From assembly GCA_001800015.1 (NCBI GenBank), contig MGUO01000159.1, positions 1 through 9,267 of the forward strand: a stretch of 9,267 nt of DNA, in the 5' to 3' direction. Origin of the DNA: Elusimicrobia bacterium RIFCSPHIGHO2_02_FULL_57_9 (GTDB taxonomy: Bacteria; Elusimicrobiota; Elusimicrobia; UBA1565; UBA9628). The translations under genes and the position numbers were made by a program. How positions within the stretch are numbered: the stretch's first letter is position 1; each line of letters opens with the position of its first letter. This document shows positions 1-7,208 of this stretch, in pieces. Under the pieces are notes generated by a model that was not told the DNA's origin, searched no databases, and was given only the letters and a program-made list of their open reading frames with translations.

Positions 1-1
1 G

Positions 2-586
2 GACCCGCGCGATGTTTTCATCGGCCGCGGGGTTTGCTGGAAGGATATTGAGGAAGGGGCCAGAATCGGGACCTCGGCCTTGCGCCGCAGGGTTCAACTG
101 CTCATGGCAAAACCGGGATTGGAAATAAAGGCTTTGCGCGGCAACGTGGACACGCGGCTGCGCAGGCTTGAGCGGGGAGATTTCGAGGGACTAGTGCTGG
201 CCGCGGCGGGCTTGCGCCGTTTAGGCCGCGGCGATGTCGCCCATGAGCTGATTTCAACGGATGTGATCGTTCCCGCCCCGGGCCAGGGCGCCTTGGCCAT
301 CGAGGCCAGGAAAGGCCGCCAGGATGTCGCGCATATTATTTCGGCCATCGATCACGCTCCCACCCGCCGCGAGGTTGAACTGGAAAGGGCCTTTTTAGCG
401 GCCGTCGGCGGAGGTTGTTCCACGCCGCTGGGGGCTTTGGCCCGAACGCAGACGGGCGGCCTGCGTTTGACGGCATTTTGGTCGCGGGAGGATGGCCAAG
501 GGGCTCAACGGCTATCCGGGGTTTGCCCAAATTCAGCCGACTCTGGAAACTGGGCCGCCGGCTTGGCTGATGAAATAAAGCGGTGA
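2..586 (+). CDS. hemC: Hydroxymethylbilane synthase (porphobilinogen deaminase), 5'-truncated
   Basis: This cytosolic enzyme polymerises four porphobilinogens into hydroxymethylbilane in tetrapyrrole (haem) synthesis. The window opens inside the gene; 194 codons plus TGA remain. The reading frame is open from base 2 and begins with the family's DPRD segment. It continues with a substrate/cofactor-binding stretch ARIGTSALRRR, then LRGNVDTRLRRL, an APGQGALAIE segment, and the cofactor loop GGGCSTPLGA. The Cys codon at 416-418 is the expected attachment site of the dipyrromethane cofactor. Only 55 residues follow that Cys, against about 70 in E. coli HemC, so the C-terminal domain is somewhat short. 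The catalytic Asp region lies upstream of the window and cannot be checked. The stop overlaps the mfd start (GTGA), which suggests translational coupling. Assignment is secure; only the missing 5' end is unknown. Confidence 0.95.
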   Translation, partial: DPRDVFIGRGVCWKDIEEGARIGTSALRRRVQLLMAKPGLEIKALRGNVDTRLRRLERGDFEGLVLAAAGLRRLGRGDVAHELISTDVIVPAPGQGALAIEARKGRQDVAHIISAIDHAPTRREVELERAFLAAVGGGCSTPLGALARTQTGGLRLTAFWSREDGQGAQRLSGVCPNSADSGNWAAGLADEIKR

Positions 587-3500
587 GTTCCCCGGAGCTA
601 AAACGAATCACGGGCGTGCCCGGCGCCGGGGCTTGGGCTTGGCTTGCGCGTTCTCTCCTTAACGAACGTCCAGTGCCTGGATTTGACCTGGGCGTTGTCG
701 AGGGGCCCTTGGTGCTGGTCTGCCGCGACCAAGGCGAGTTGGAAGACATCGCCGATGCTTATGGGGCTCTGGCCCCGTTATTTGACGGTAAACAAGAGCC
801 CGCGGCTTGCTTCGGCGAGGACGCTCAGGCCATTTTTGCTTCGTTGGAGCAATTGAGAACCGGGGCCCGCCTGGTTTTGGCCACCCCTGAGGCCTTGGAG
901 CGGGGATTGCCCCAGCCCGGAGAGTTTTCCGCGGACACCCTTTATTTCAAGGTTGGCGCCGTCTTAAAGCGCGCTGAGGCCTTGGAGCATCTGTTACGGG
1001 TCGGCTACCGCCGGGTCGACTTCGTGGAAAGCCCTGGGGAATTCGCGGTGCGCGGCGCGGTGCTTGATTTTTTCGGCTTGGAGCCCATGAAGGCGGTGCG
1101 TGTGCTGTTCGAAGAGGACTCCCTGGTCTCGATGCGTGTTTTTGACCCGGTCAGCCAGGCGACCCTGGAATTTACGGGCGAGGCCAAGGCCGTGCCCACC
1201 CCGAGCGTAGTACCGATCGCTGCGGCGGCGCTCCGCGCCCGTTTAAAGGATTGGACCGGCCCCGACTCGCTTTGGCTGACGGCCGACGGTGAATCGGGCT
1301 TGGATTTCGGAGCCCGTCCCAACCCTCCTTACGGGGTGAATTATTCCCTGGCTTGGGACGATATGCGCGCCCTTATCTCGGATGGGTATCAAGTATTGCT
1401 CTATTCTCTTAATCGCGGCGAGGACCGGCGCGTTCAAGAATTGTTGGAAGAAAGGGGGCAGGCGGGCTGCCAATTTTTGATCGGGCCATTGCGCCGGGGC
1501 TTTCGCCATCCCGGGCTTAAGCTTGCGGTGCTGGCCACTTCCGAAATATTCGCCCGCCGCTACCGCCCGGCCTCGCGTTGGCGCTATTTCACGATGCGGG
1601 GGGGCTTGCGTTTAAGCGAGCTGCGCCAGGGCGACTATGTCGTGCATCAGGATTACGGGGTGGCCCGCTACCGCGGGCTAAAGCCCGTTCCATCTCCCGG
1701 CCACGGGGTGCTCGACTGCTTGATGCTCGAGTTTCGCGGTTCGGACGTTCTTTTTGTTCCCATGACCGAGTTCGGCCGGGTGCAGCGATACTCGGGATTC
1801 GAGGGCAAGAGGCCGCGCTTGTCTTCCCTGGACACCCGCAAATGGGAGGAAGTTAAAAAATTAGTCCAAGGCGGGGTGCGTGAATTAGCCCGGCAATTGC
1901 TCAAGCTTCAGGCCGAGCGCCAGGGCTTGCCCGGTCATGCCTTTCCGCCCGAGTCTCCCATGGAGCGGGAATTCGCCGAGGCCTTCCCTTATGAGGAAAC
2001 CCCGGACCAGGCGCGCGCCATCGCGGATGTTTTGGCCGATATGATGTCCCCTCACCCGATGGACCGCGTGGTCATCGGGGATGTGGGTTTCGGGAAAACG
2101 GAAGTGGCCATGCGCGCGGCTTTTAAATGCGCGGCGGACACCAAGCAGGCCGCGCTGCTGGTACCCACCACCATTCTGGCCGATCAGCATTTCCACACCT
2201 TTTGCGCGCGAATGGCCGATTATCCGGTGCGCTTGGGGATATTGACCCGCTTCCAAACCAAGGCGGAACAGAAAAAAGTGGTGGAGGCTTTGCACACTGG
2301 AATAATCGACGTTGTGATCGGGACCACGCGCCTGCTGCAGAAAGACATCTCCTTCAAGGATTTGGGGCTGGTGATCATCGATGAAGAGCATCGTTTCGGA
2401 GTCAAGGACAAGGAAAAACTTAAACACTTGAGAAAATCCGTGGACTGTCTGGCACTGTCGGCCACGCCTATTCCGCGCACGCTGAATCAGGCCTTATCCG
2501 GGATGCGCGGCATATCCTTGATCGAAAGCGCTCCCACCGGGCGCCAGCCCATCATCACCAAGGTGGGCCCTTGGAACGAAGAGGTGGTGGCCGCTGCGAT
2601 TTCGCAGGAGCTGGCGCGTGGGGGGCAGGCCTACTACGTCCATAACCGCGTTAGTTCGTTGGGGGATTGCCGCAACAGGCTTAAGGCCCTGCTGCCGACG
2701 GCCAAGTTCGGCATGGTGCATGGGCAAATGAAAGCGGCCGAAATCGAGAAGGCCATGTGGGCTTTTTTCAACCGCGAATTCGACGTTCTGGTGGCCTCCA
2801 CCATTATCGAGTCCGGCTTGGACATTCCCGCGGTCAACACCCTTTTGGCCGAGGATGCCCATGAATTCGGCTTGGCCCAGCTTTATCAATTGCGCGGGCG
2901 CATCGGCCGCGAAAAGCGGCGCGCCACGTGCTATTTATTCTTTCCCGAGAAGCACGGCGATTTTTCGGCGCTTTCCGAGGAGGCGCGCAAGCGCTTGGAA
3001 GCCCTCAAGGAATTCGTGGAGCTGGGGTCGGGAATAAGGCTTGCCATGCGCGATTTGGAAATACGCGGAGCCGGCGATCTGCTGGGCGCCAAACAGCACG
3101 GGTTTATGAACGCGGTCGGCGTTGATTTCTACACCCAGATGCTTAACGAGGAGATCAACCGCCTCAAAGGCCGCTCGGCCGCCGCGCAAGAGACGCCCGT
3201 GCAGTTAGACATTAAGCTGCCGGCCTTCATCCCTGCGGATTATCTGCCCGGAGAAATGGAGAGGCTGGAGTTTTACAAGCGCATTCTGCATGCTACCCCG
3301 GAGCAATCCGCTTGTTTGCGCCGCGAACTGGAAGACCTTTCCGGGCCGGCCCCCCAGCCGGTGATCAACCTGTTCTCTTTATTAAGGATCCGTTTCCTGG
3401 CCCGGGCTTGCGGGGTGCGTTGCGTGACCCAGAAAGGAAGTCATATCGAGGTTTATTTCAGACCCGATGCCTCAATCGACATGGCGGCCCTGTCCCGTTG

Positions 3501-3624
3501 GAAAGGGACTTATCGGGAGCGCCTGGGCTTCCTGCGTTCCCCCGAGGGCGACGGCCTGGCCGTGGATTTGGGCGACGAGCCTGCGCTGCAATGGCTCGAG
3601 GATTTCCTGCGGCAAAAAAAATGA
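583..3624 (+). CDS. mfd: Transcription-repair coupling factor Mfd
   Basis: Mfd is an ATP-driven DNA translocase. It removes RNA polymerase stalled at lesions and recruits UvrA for nucleotide excision repair. The protein is 1013 aa, shorter than E. coli Mfd (1148 aa), but all main parts are visible. A UvrB-homology region at about 10-260 includes DFVESPGEFAVRG near 146-158. A CarD-like RNA-polymerase-interacting domain covers about 340-410 (LRQGDYVVHQDYGVARY). The helicase motor has Walker A GDVGFGKT (499-506, K505), DEEH (600-603), SATPIPRTL (626-634) and motif VI QLRGRIGR (769-776). A C-terminal TRCF domain starts near 878 (LPAFIPADYLPGEMERLEFY). The GTG start overlaps the hemC stop in a GTGA junction and has only a weak purine-rich stretch upstream, consistent with coupled initiation. 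The last codons lie in an A8 run followed directly by TGA. Confidence 0.97.
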   Translation: MSSPELKRITGVPGAGAWAWLARSLLNERPVPGFDLGVVEGPLVLVCRDQGELEDIADAYGALAPLFDGKQEPAACFGEDAQAIFASLEQLRTGARLVLATPEALERGLPQPGEFSADTLYFKVGAVLKRAEALEHLLRVGYRRVDFVESPGEFAVRGAVLDFFGLEPMKAVRVLFEEDSLVSMRVFDPVSQATLEFTGEAKAVPTPSVVPIAAAALRARLKDWTGPDSLWLTADGESGLDFGARPNPPYGVNYSLAWDDMRALISDGYQVLLYSLNRGEDRRVQELLEERGQAGCQFLIGPLRRGFRHPGLKLAVLATSEIFARRYRPASRWRYFTMRGGLRLSELRQGDYVVHQDYGVARYRGLKPVPSPGHGVLDCLMLEFRGSDVLFVPMTEFGRVQRYSGFEGKRPRLSSLDTRKWEEVKKLVQGGVRELARQLLKLQAERQGLPGHAFPPESPMEREFAEAFPYEETPDQARAIADVLADMMSPHPMDRVVIGDVGFGKTEVAMRAAFKCAADTKQAALLVPTTILADQHFHTFCARMADYPVRLGILTRFQTKAEQKKVVEALHTGIIDVVIGTTRLLQKDISFKDLGLVIIDEEHRFGVKDKEKLKHLRKSVDCLALSATPIPRTLNQALSGMRGISLIESAPTGRQPIITKVGPWNEEVVAAAISQELARGGQAYYVHNRVSSLGDCRNRLKALLPTAKFGMVHGQMKAAEIEKAMWAFFNREFDVLVASTIIESGLDIPAVNTLLAEDAHEFGLAQLYQLRGRIGREKRRATCYLFFPEKHGDFSALSEEARKRLEALKEFVELGSGIRLAMRDLEIRGAGDLLGAKQHGFMNAVGVDFYTQMLNEEINRLKGRSAAAQETPVQLDIKLPAFIPADYLPGEMERLEFYKRILHATPEQSACLRRELEDLSGPAPQPVINLFSLLRIRFLARACGVRCVTQKGSHIEVYFRPDASIDMAALSRWKGTYRERLGFLRSPEGDGLAVDLGDEPALQWLEDFLRQKK

Positions 3625-3625
3625 T

Positions 3626-3629
3626 AGGA
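3626..3629 (+). promoter_or_regulatory. Ribosome binding site choosing the lipoprotein start
   Basis: AGGA lies 9 nt before the ATG at 3639. The alternative ATG at 3621 overlaps the mfd stop (ATGA) but has its nearest GAGGA 18 nt upstream, too far for good initiation. The 3639 start also gives a compact N-terminus (M-R then hydrophobic) typical of a lipoprotein signal. Starting at 3621 would add six residues. Confidence 0.6.
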
Positions 3630-3638
3630 TTTTTAGAT

Positions 3639-4451
3639 ATGCGGGTTATATTTCTTTTGATACTGTTCTTGGGGATGTCGGGCTGCCGCAGGCGCGATCC
3701 CTTGGTGGCCAAGGTAGGAGCTTTGGCCGTATCCAAGTCGGAATTCCATCGCAAGCTTTCCGAAGTAGCGCAAAGCTATCAGAACTACGTAATCACCCCC
3801 AACGGCCGCCGGCAGTTTTTGGATATCCTGATCCGCGAGAAAATGATACTGGCCGCCGCCCAGGCCTCGGAGGTGCGCAAGTCCCCGCAATATCGCGCCC
3901 AGCTGGCCCAACTCAAGGCGGAAGAAGCCGAGCGCGTTCGGGAGGGAAGCGAGTATTTGCTGACCCGTTTTTGGCTCGAGGATTTACGGCAAAAAGGAGC
4001 CCTTAAGGCCGGCGAGGATGAGGCCCGCGATTATTACCGCAAACATCCCGCCGAGGTCTCGGTGCGTCATATCCTGATCGCCGCACCCAACGAGGCCGCC
4101 GAGATATTCCAAAGAGCGCGCGGCGGAGCCAGTTTCGCCTTCTTGGCCAAAACCAAGTCCTTGGACGCCGAGACGGCCGCCGCGGGCGGCAAGATGCCGC
4201 CGGCTATTTACGGCGAGATCATCCCTGAGATGGAGGATGTGGTTTTCCACATGAGAGTCGGGGAGATCAGCGGCCCCATCAAAAGCAAATTCGGCTATCA
4301 CATCCTAAAGAAAGAAAGCGAAAAAACGGTGCGCTTCGAGGCGGCCGAAGAGCGCATCTTGCGGCTTCTGGAAAAACAAAAGCTGGATAAGTATCTGCAG
4401 TCCATCCAGGAAAAGTTTCCCGTGGAGGTTATCGATGAGCAATTCAAGTAA
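3639..4451 (+). CDS. Parvulin-type peptidyl-prolyl isomerase lipoprotein
   Basis: This is a 270-aa foldase predicted to be lipid-anchored and to face the periplasm. The N-terminus MRVIFLLILFLGMSGC is a short lipoprotein signal with Cys16 as the acylated residue. Met at -3 is a less usual lipobox residue. Residues about 20-135 form a charged, helical, SurA/PrsA-like chaperone segment (VAKVGALAVSKSEF, then REKMILAAA). A parvulin (PpiC/rotamase) domain covers about 140-235: VSVRHILI with H144, then VGEISGPIKSKFGYHILKKE with H221. Both core histidines typical of active parvulins are present, so isomerase activity is plausible. The gene follows mfd by 14 nt and overlaps the next foldase gene by 17 nt. 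The pair look like diverged tandem paralogues, one membrane-bound and one soluble. PrsA-like is the closest general description; substrate clients cannot be read from sequence. Confidence 0.9.
   Translation: MRVIFLLILFLGMSGCRRRDPLVAKVGALAVSKSEFHRKLSEVAQSYQNYVITPNGRRQFLDILIREKMILAAAQASEVRKSPQYRAQLAQLKAEEAERVREGSEYLLTRFWLEDLRQKGALKAGEDEARDYYRKHPAEVSVRHILIAAPNEAAEIFQRARGGASFAFLAKTKSLDAETAAAGGKMPPAIYGEIIPEMEDVVFHMRVGEISGPIKSKFGYHILKKESEKTVRFEAAEERILRLLEKQKLDKYLQSIQEKFPVEVIDEQFK
4424..4428 (+). promoter_or_regulatory. Ribosome binding site of the SurA-like gene, inside the upstream gene
   Basis: GGAGG, a near-consensus Shine-Dalgarno, ends 6 nt before the ATG at 4435. It lies within the last codons of the preceding lipoprotein gene. 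It fixes the start of the downstream gene and explains how it is translated despite a 17-nt overlap in another frame. Confidence 0.75.
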
Positions 4452-5541
4452 GGCTGCGATTTTAGGCGCGCTGGCCGTTTTTTGCGGCAGCGCATCGGCG
4501 AAACTCCTAGAAGATACCGTGGCCAGCGTCAACGGCGCTCCCATCCTGCTTTCCGAGTATCAGAAGGAATTGACGACCTCGATGGAATTCTGGAGCAAGG
4601 CCGAGCCGGACGCCATGCGCGATTCCGCCAATCTTAAGAAACTGAAGGAGTCCACCCTGGAGGAATTGATCAATCGCGAATTGCTTTACCAGGAAGGAGC
4701 CAAACGCAAGATCAAGGTTCGAGAGCGCGACATTGAAAATGGAATCAATGAAATCAAGCAGCGCTTTATGCGGGATGAAAACGGCCAGGAGCTTTCCGAA
4801 GCGCAAGCCGAGGCCGCTTTCCAGAAACAACTGAGAGGCGACGGCCTGAACTACAATCAGTTCAGGGAGAGGCTGAGCAAGCAAATCATGGCCCGCAAGC
4901 TCATCGACGAGGACGTGAAAGCCAAGCTTCAGCCTCCCCCGGAAAAGGAAGCCAAAGCTTATTTCGAGCGCATCAAAAAATATATCGCCGGCAAAAGCAC
5001 GGATACCCCCAAGGACATGGACGAGGAATCCACCCTGGCCTTTCGGCAGATATCCCAACAGGTCAAGGCCGAAAGCTCCGAGCGGGTGCTGGTTTCGCGC
5101 ATTCTTATCAAGATTTCCCCGGGGGCGTCCGAGGTAGAGAAAAAAAGAGCCCTAAAAACCGCCTCGGACATCCGCAAACGCCTGGAGGATGAATCCGCCG
5201 ACTTCGCCAAGATCGCCAAGGAGCACTCCGAAGACCGCGCCAGCGCGGGAAACGGGGGGGATATCGGCTATGTGTTGCGGGGCGTGGCGCCTCCCGATTT
5301 TGAGAAGGCCGCCTTTTCGCTTCCCGTCGGGGAGATCAGCCAGCCTATCGAGACCGAGGTGGGTTACAATATTATCCGCGTCCGGGAAAAAAGGGCCGCG
5401 GAAGCTCCGAATTTCGGGCGCTTCCAGAAAGGACTGTCTCAAGCCATGATGAATCTGAGTTTTCAAAAGGAACTGGAAAAATACGTCAAGGGCTTGAAGG
5501 CCAAGGCCGTCATTGAGCGCAGCTCGACTGCGATTAACTAA
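4435..5541 (+). CDS. SurA-like periplasmic chaperone with one parvulin domain
   Basis: This 368-aa protein is predicted to be exported and to escort unfolded outer-membrane proteins. A Sec signal peptide covers residues 1-22, ending in the cleavage motif ASA before K23. Residues about 26-210 form the SurA-type N-terminal chaperone region: VNGAPILLSEY at 32-42, EELINRELLYQEG, then long charged helices. A single parvulin domain covers about 216-318, with SRILIK, an HSED-type loop, GGDIGY and VGEISQPIETEVGYNII. E. coli SurA has two parvulin domains; here there is one. The two histidines usual in the parvulin core are replaced by R222 and N312, so prolyl isomerisation may be weak or lost while chaperone function remains. 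A C-terminal helix ends the protein, as in SurA. pdxA follows immediately, the same neighbour order as in enterobacteria. Confidence 0.86.
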   Translation: MSNSSKAAILGALAVFCGSASAKLLEDTVASVNGAPILLSEYQKELTTSMEFWSKAEPDAMRDSANLKKLKESTLEELINRELLYQEGAKRKIKVRERDIENGINEIKQRFMRDENGQELSEAQAEAAFQKQLRGDGLNYNQFRERLSKQIMARKLIDEDVKAKLQPPPEKEAKAYFERIKKYIAGKSTDTPKDMDEESTLAFRQISQQVKAESSERVLVSRILIKISPGASEVEKKRALKTASDIRKRLEDESADFAKIAKEHSEDRASAGNGGDIGYVLRGVAPPDFEKAAFSLPVGEISQPIETEVGYNIIRVREKRAAEAPNFGRFQKGLSQAMMNLSFQKELEKYVKGLKAKAVIERSSTAIN

Positions 5542-5542
5542 A

Positions 5543-5610
5543 CGCTTCTCGCGCATGACGCCTAACATATTTCCCGATAGGCGTCAGTACGAGAAGCTTC
5601 CGCTTCTCGC
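5543..5610 (+). promoter_or_regulatory. Mutually exclusive inverted repeats enclosing the pdxA start codon
   Basis: Three related 8-nt segments are present: GCTTCTCG (5544-5551), its exact complement CGAGAAGC (5590-5597), and GCTTCTCG again (5602-5609). The two outer copies are part of a 10-nt direct repeat, CGCTTCTCGC. The middle segment can pair with the first copy (long-range stem) or with the third (8-bp hairpin with a TTCC loop), but not with both. Between the first and middle segments lies a separate perfect 9-bp stem, TGACGCCTA (5556-5564) with TAGGCGTCA (5578-5586), loop 13 nt. The pdxA ATG at 5555-5557 falls at the edge of that stem. No T-tract follows, so this is not a standard intrinsic terminator. 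A translational switch, an mRNA processing site or a small inserted palindromic element are all possible. The pairing is seen directly; the function is inferred. Confidence 0.55.
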
Positions 5611-6520
5611 CTTCACCAGCGGGGATGGCGCCGGGATCGGGCCGGAAAGCGTGATCCGCGCCCTGCATTCCCCTCGTCTTCGGGCAGTCTGCCGGCCTGT
5701 CTTGATCGGCGAGCGTCAAGTCTGGCTGCGGGCCGGCTGGCGGCCCTCTTTAGCGCCCTGCCTGGATACGGGTCTTGGCCTCAAGGCCCCGCCCTACGGC
5801 AAAACCGGGCCCTCGGCCGCTCGCGCATCGTTTGCCGCCCTGCGTTTGGCCTGGCGCTTGGCGGCCCGGGGGCTTGTGGACGCAATCGTCACCGCGCCCG
5901 TCTCCAAGAAATCCTGGCATGAGGCCGGGATCGGCTACAGGGACCATACCGAATATTTTTCGGCGCAAACCGGCCGCCGCTCAGAGATGGTTCTTTGCGC
6001 GCCCGGGAAAAAATTATGGTGCCTTTTAGCGACCCGTCATATTCCCTTAAATCGCGTTTCTTCTTCTTTAAACGCGGCGGCCGTTGCCGACGCGGCGAAT
6101 TGTCTGAGCGCGGCCCTGCGCCGTTTGGGCGGCCCGTTTCGTCCGCGGCTGGGCCTTTGCGGGCTCAATCCTCATGCCGGCGAAGAAGGGCTTCTGGGCG
6201 GGGAGGAGCGCAGGATTTTGCTTCCGGCGCTTAAGCGAGCGCGCAGCGCCGGCATCCGCCTGGAAGGGCCGATTGCGGCGGATACGGCTTGGCGCCGGCA
6301 TGTCGAGGGAAAACTCGACGGCTTGATCTGCCTTTATCACGATCAAGCGCTTATTCCGCTTAAAACCGCGGCGGGCTTGGGCGTGGTTAATTGGACCGTG
6401 GGCTTGCCCTTCGTGCGCACCTCCCCCGGCCATGGCACGGGCTTTGATATCGCGGGCAAGGGCTTGGCCGATCCAGCCGCCACCATCGCCGCGGCCGAGT
6501 TGGCCGCTTCTTTATGCTGA
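5555..6520 (+). CDS. pdxA: 4-hydroxythreonine-4-phosphate dehydrogenase PdxA
   Basis: PdxA is a metal-dependent, NAD-linked oxidation enzyme of the DXP-dependent pyridoxal-phosphate pathway; it acts in the cytosol on 4-phosphohydroxy-threonine. The protein is 321 aa, close to E. coli (329). The N-terminal SGDGAGIGPE matches the family GDPxGIGPE motif with Gly in place of Pro. H131 in DHTEYF fits the substrate-binding His. H162 (TRHIPL), H207 (CGLNPHAGE) and H262 (YHDQ) fit the metal ligands; their spacings of 45 and 55 equal those in E. coli. The C-terminal GLPFVRTSPGHGTGFDIAGK segment is typical. ATG 5555 is the only reasonable start: no in-frame start codon lies between it and the conserved core, and no good Shine-Dalgarno precedes it. 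The first ~15 residues are an extra, unconserved stretch encoded by the palindromic element at 5543-5610. Confidence 0.95.
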   Translation: MTPNIFPDRRQYEKLPLLAFTSGDGAGIGPESVIRALHSPRLRAVCRPVLIGERQVWLRAGWRPSLAPCLDTGLGLKAPPYGKTGPSAARASFAALRLAWRLAARGLVDAIVTAPVSKKSWHEAGIGYRDHTEYFSAQTGRRSEMVLCAPGKKLWCLLATRHIPLNRVSSSLNAAAVADAANCLSAALRRLGGPFRPRLGLCGLNPHAGEEGLLGGEERRILLPALKRARSAGIRLEGPIAADTAWRRHVEGKLDGLICLYHDQALIPLKTAAGLGVVNWTVGLPFVRTSPGHGTGFDIAGKGLADPAATIAAAELAASLC

Positions 6521-7170
6521 CAGGCGCACTGATTTTGTCGGCCGTGATGGCCCAGGCTCAAGTTCCGGCCGATAATATTTCCCGCTCCGCGGCCTTAACC
6601 CAGGAAGCCGCGTCGCTATTGATCGCGAAAGATTATATGGCGGCGTTTACTTTAGCGAGCAAGGCCACCGAGCTAAATCCGCGCAACGCCCAGGCCTGGA
6701 ATTATCGGGCCATCAGCCACAATAAATCAGGGCGCTTCGCCGAAGCGTATCATGACGCTAACGCCGCCCTGGAACTTGTGCCTGATAATTCCTTGTTGCT
6801 CTACAGCAAGGCCTTCGCCCTGGCCGGCATGGGCGAAGGCGGCGCAGCCTTGTTCGCCTTGAAGCGCTGCGCGCGGTTGGATCCCCGCTTTTTGCCGCAA
6901 TATGAGCAGGCCTTGCAAATACCGGAAACAGCCGATTTGCTCTCTATTTTCGAGGAACCGAGCCCGGTTTTAATCGCCGAGCCGCAGCCGCCGGATTCTC
7001 CACCCGGTCCCTTGAAGCGCTATTTGAAGCTGGCGCTCTTGTCGCTCTCCGGCGGCATCTTAGTGGCCCTTGGTCTATTGAATTTAGCCTCCGCGAGCTG
7101 GAAAGAAAAGATTAAGACCACCGTTCGCCTGGCGAGTTCCCGGATAAAAAACGGTAAATCCCGCCGTTAA
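6514..7170 (+). CDS. TPR-repeat protein with signal peptide and C-terminal membrane anchor
   Basis: This is a 218-aa protein of unknown function. The N-terminus MLTGALILSAVMAQAQ resembles a Sec signal peptide with cleavage after AQA, although a basic n-region is missing. Three tetratricopeptide repeats follow at about 24-57, 58-91 and 92-125 (for example AQAWNYRAISHNKSGRFAEA). Next come a Pro-rich linker (148-166), one membrane helix (171-193) and a Lys/Arg-rich tail (197-218). This predicts TPRs outside the cytoplasmic membrane and a short tail inside. The same order of TPRs, linker and helix, with similar wording (KAFALAGMG here, RAFALGGMG there; SGGILVALG and IGGGFLLALG), occurs in the kinase encoded next. 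It therefore looks like a kinase-less paralogue or partner of that receptor. The start overlaps the pdxA stop by 7 nt (ATGCTGA), so it is probably co-translated with pdxA. Confidence 0.78.
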   Translation: MLTGALILSAVMAQAQVPADNISRSAALTQEAASLLIAKDYMAAFTLASKATELNPRNAQAWNYRAISHNKSGRFAEAYHDANAALELVPDNSLLLYSKAFALAGMGEGGAALFALKRCARLDPRFLPQYEQALQIPETADLLSIFEEPSPVLIAEPQPPDSPPGPLKRYLKLALLSLSGGILVALGLLNLASASWKEKIKTTVRLASSRIKNGKSRR

Positions 7171-7173
7171 ACC

Positions 7174-7202
7174 TTGACAAAGCGGCAGCGCCCCCATAAA
7201 CT
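7174..7202 (+). promoter_or_regulatory. Sigma70-type promoter for a leaderless kinase mRNA
   Basis: A perfect -35 box TTGACA (7174-7179) is followed after an optimal 17-nt spacer by TAAACT (7197-7202). The latter matches TATAAT at four of six positions, including the key second A and last T. A start site 7 nt downstream of the -10 box is A7209, the first base of the kinase ATG. No Shine-Dalgarno precedes that ATG, which fits leaderless translation. The promoter occupies the only gap (7171-7208) in the second half of the window. Confidence 0.65.
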
Positions 7203-7208
7203 TACTCT

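Noticed and set aside
3312..3638. N-terminal extension of the parvulin lipoprotein frame into mfd
   Set aside because: It overlaps the conserved Mfd C-terminal domain in another frame; the real start is fixed by the lipoprotein signal and the AGGA before ATG 3639.
4435..4500. C17 of the SurA-like protein as a lipoprotein cysteine
   Set aside because: The preceding AVF does not fit a lipobox, while ASA before K23 is a good ordinary signal peptidase site.
5513..5554. TTG at 5513 as an earlier pdxA start, with AAGG upstream
   Set aside because: It would overlap the SurA-like gene by 29 nt and add residues with no family counterpart. ATG 5555 fits the spacing between the genes better, although the element around it makes this less than certain.
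5544..5597. Intrinsic transcription terminator between the SurA-like gene and pdxA
   Set aside because: The stems are strong but no T-tract follows, and the pairing extends into pdxA coding sequence.
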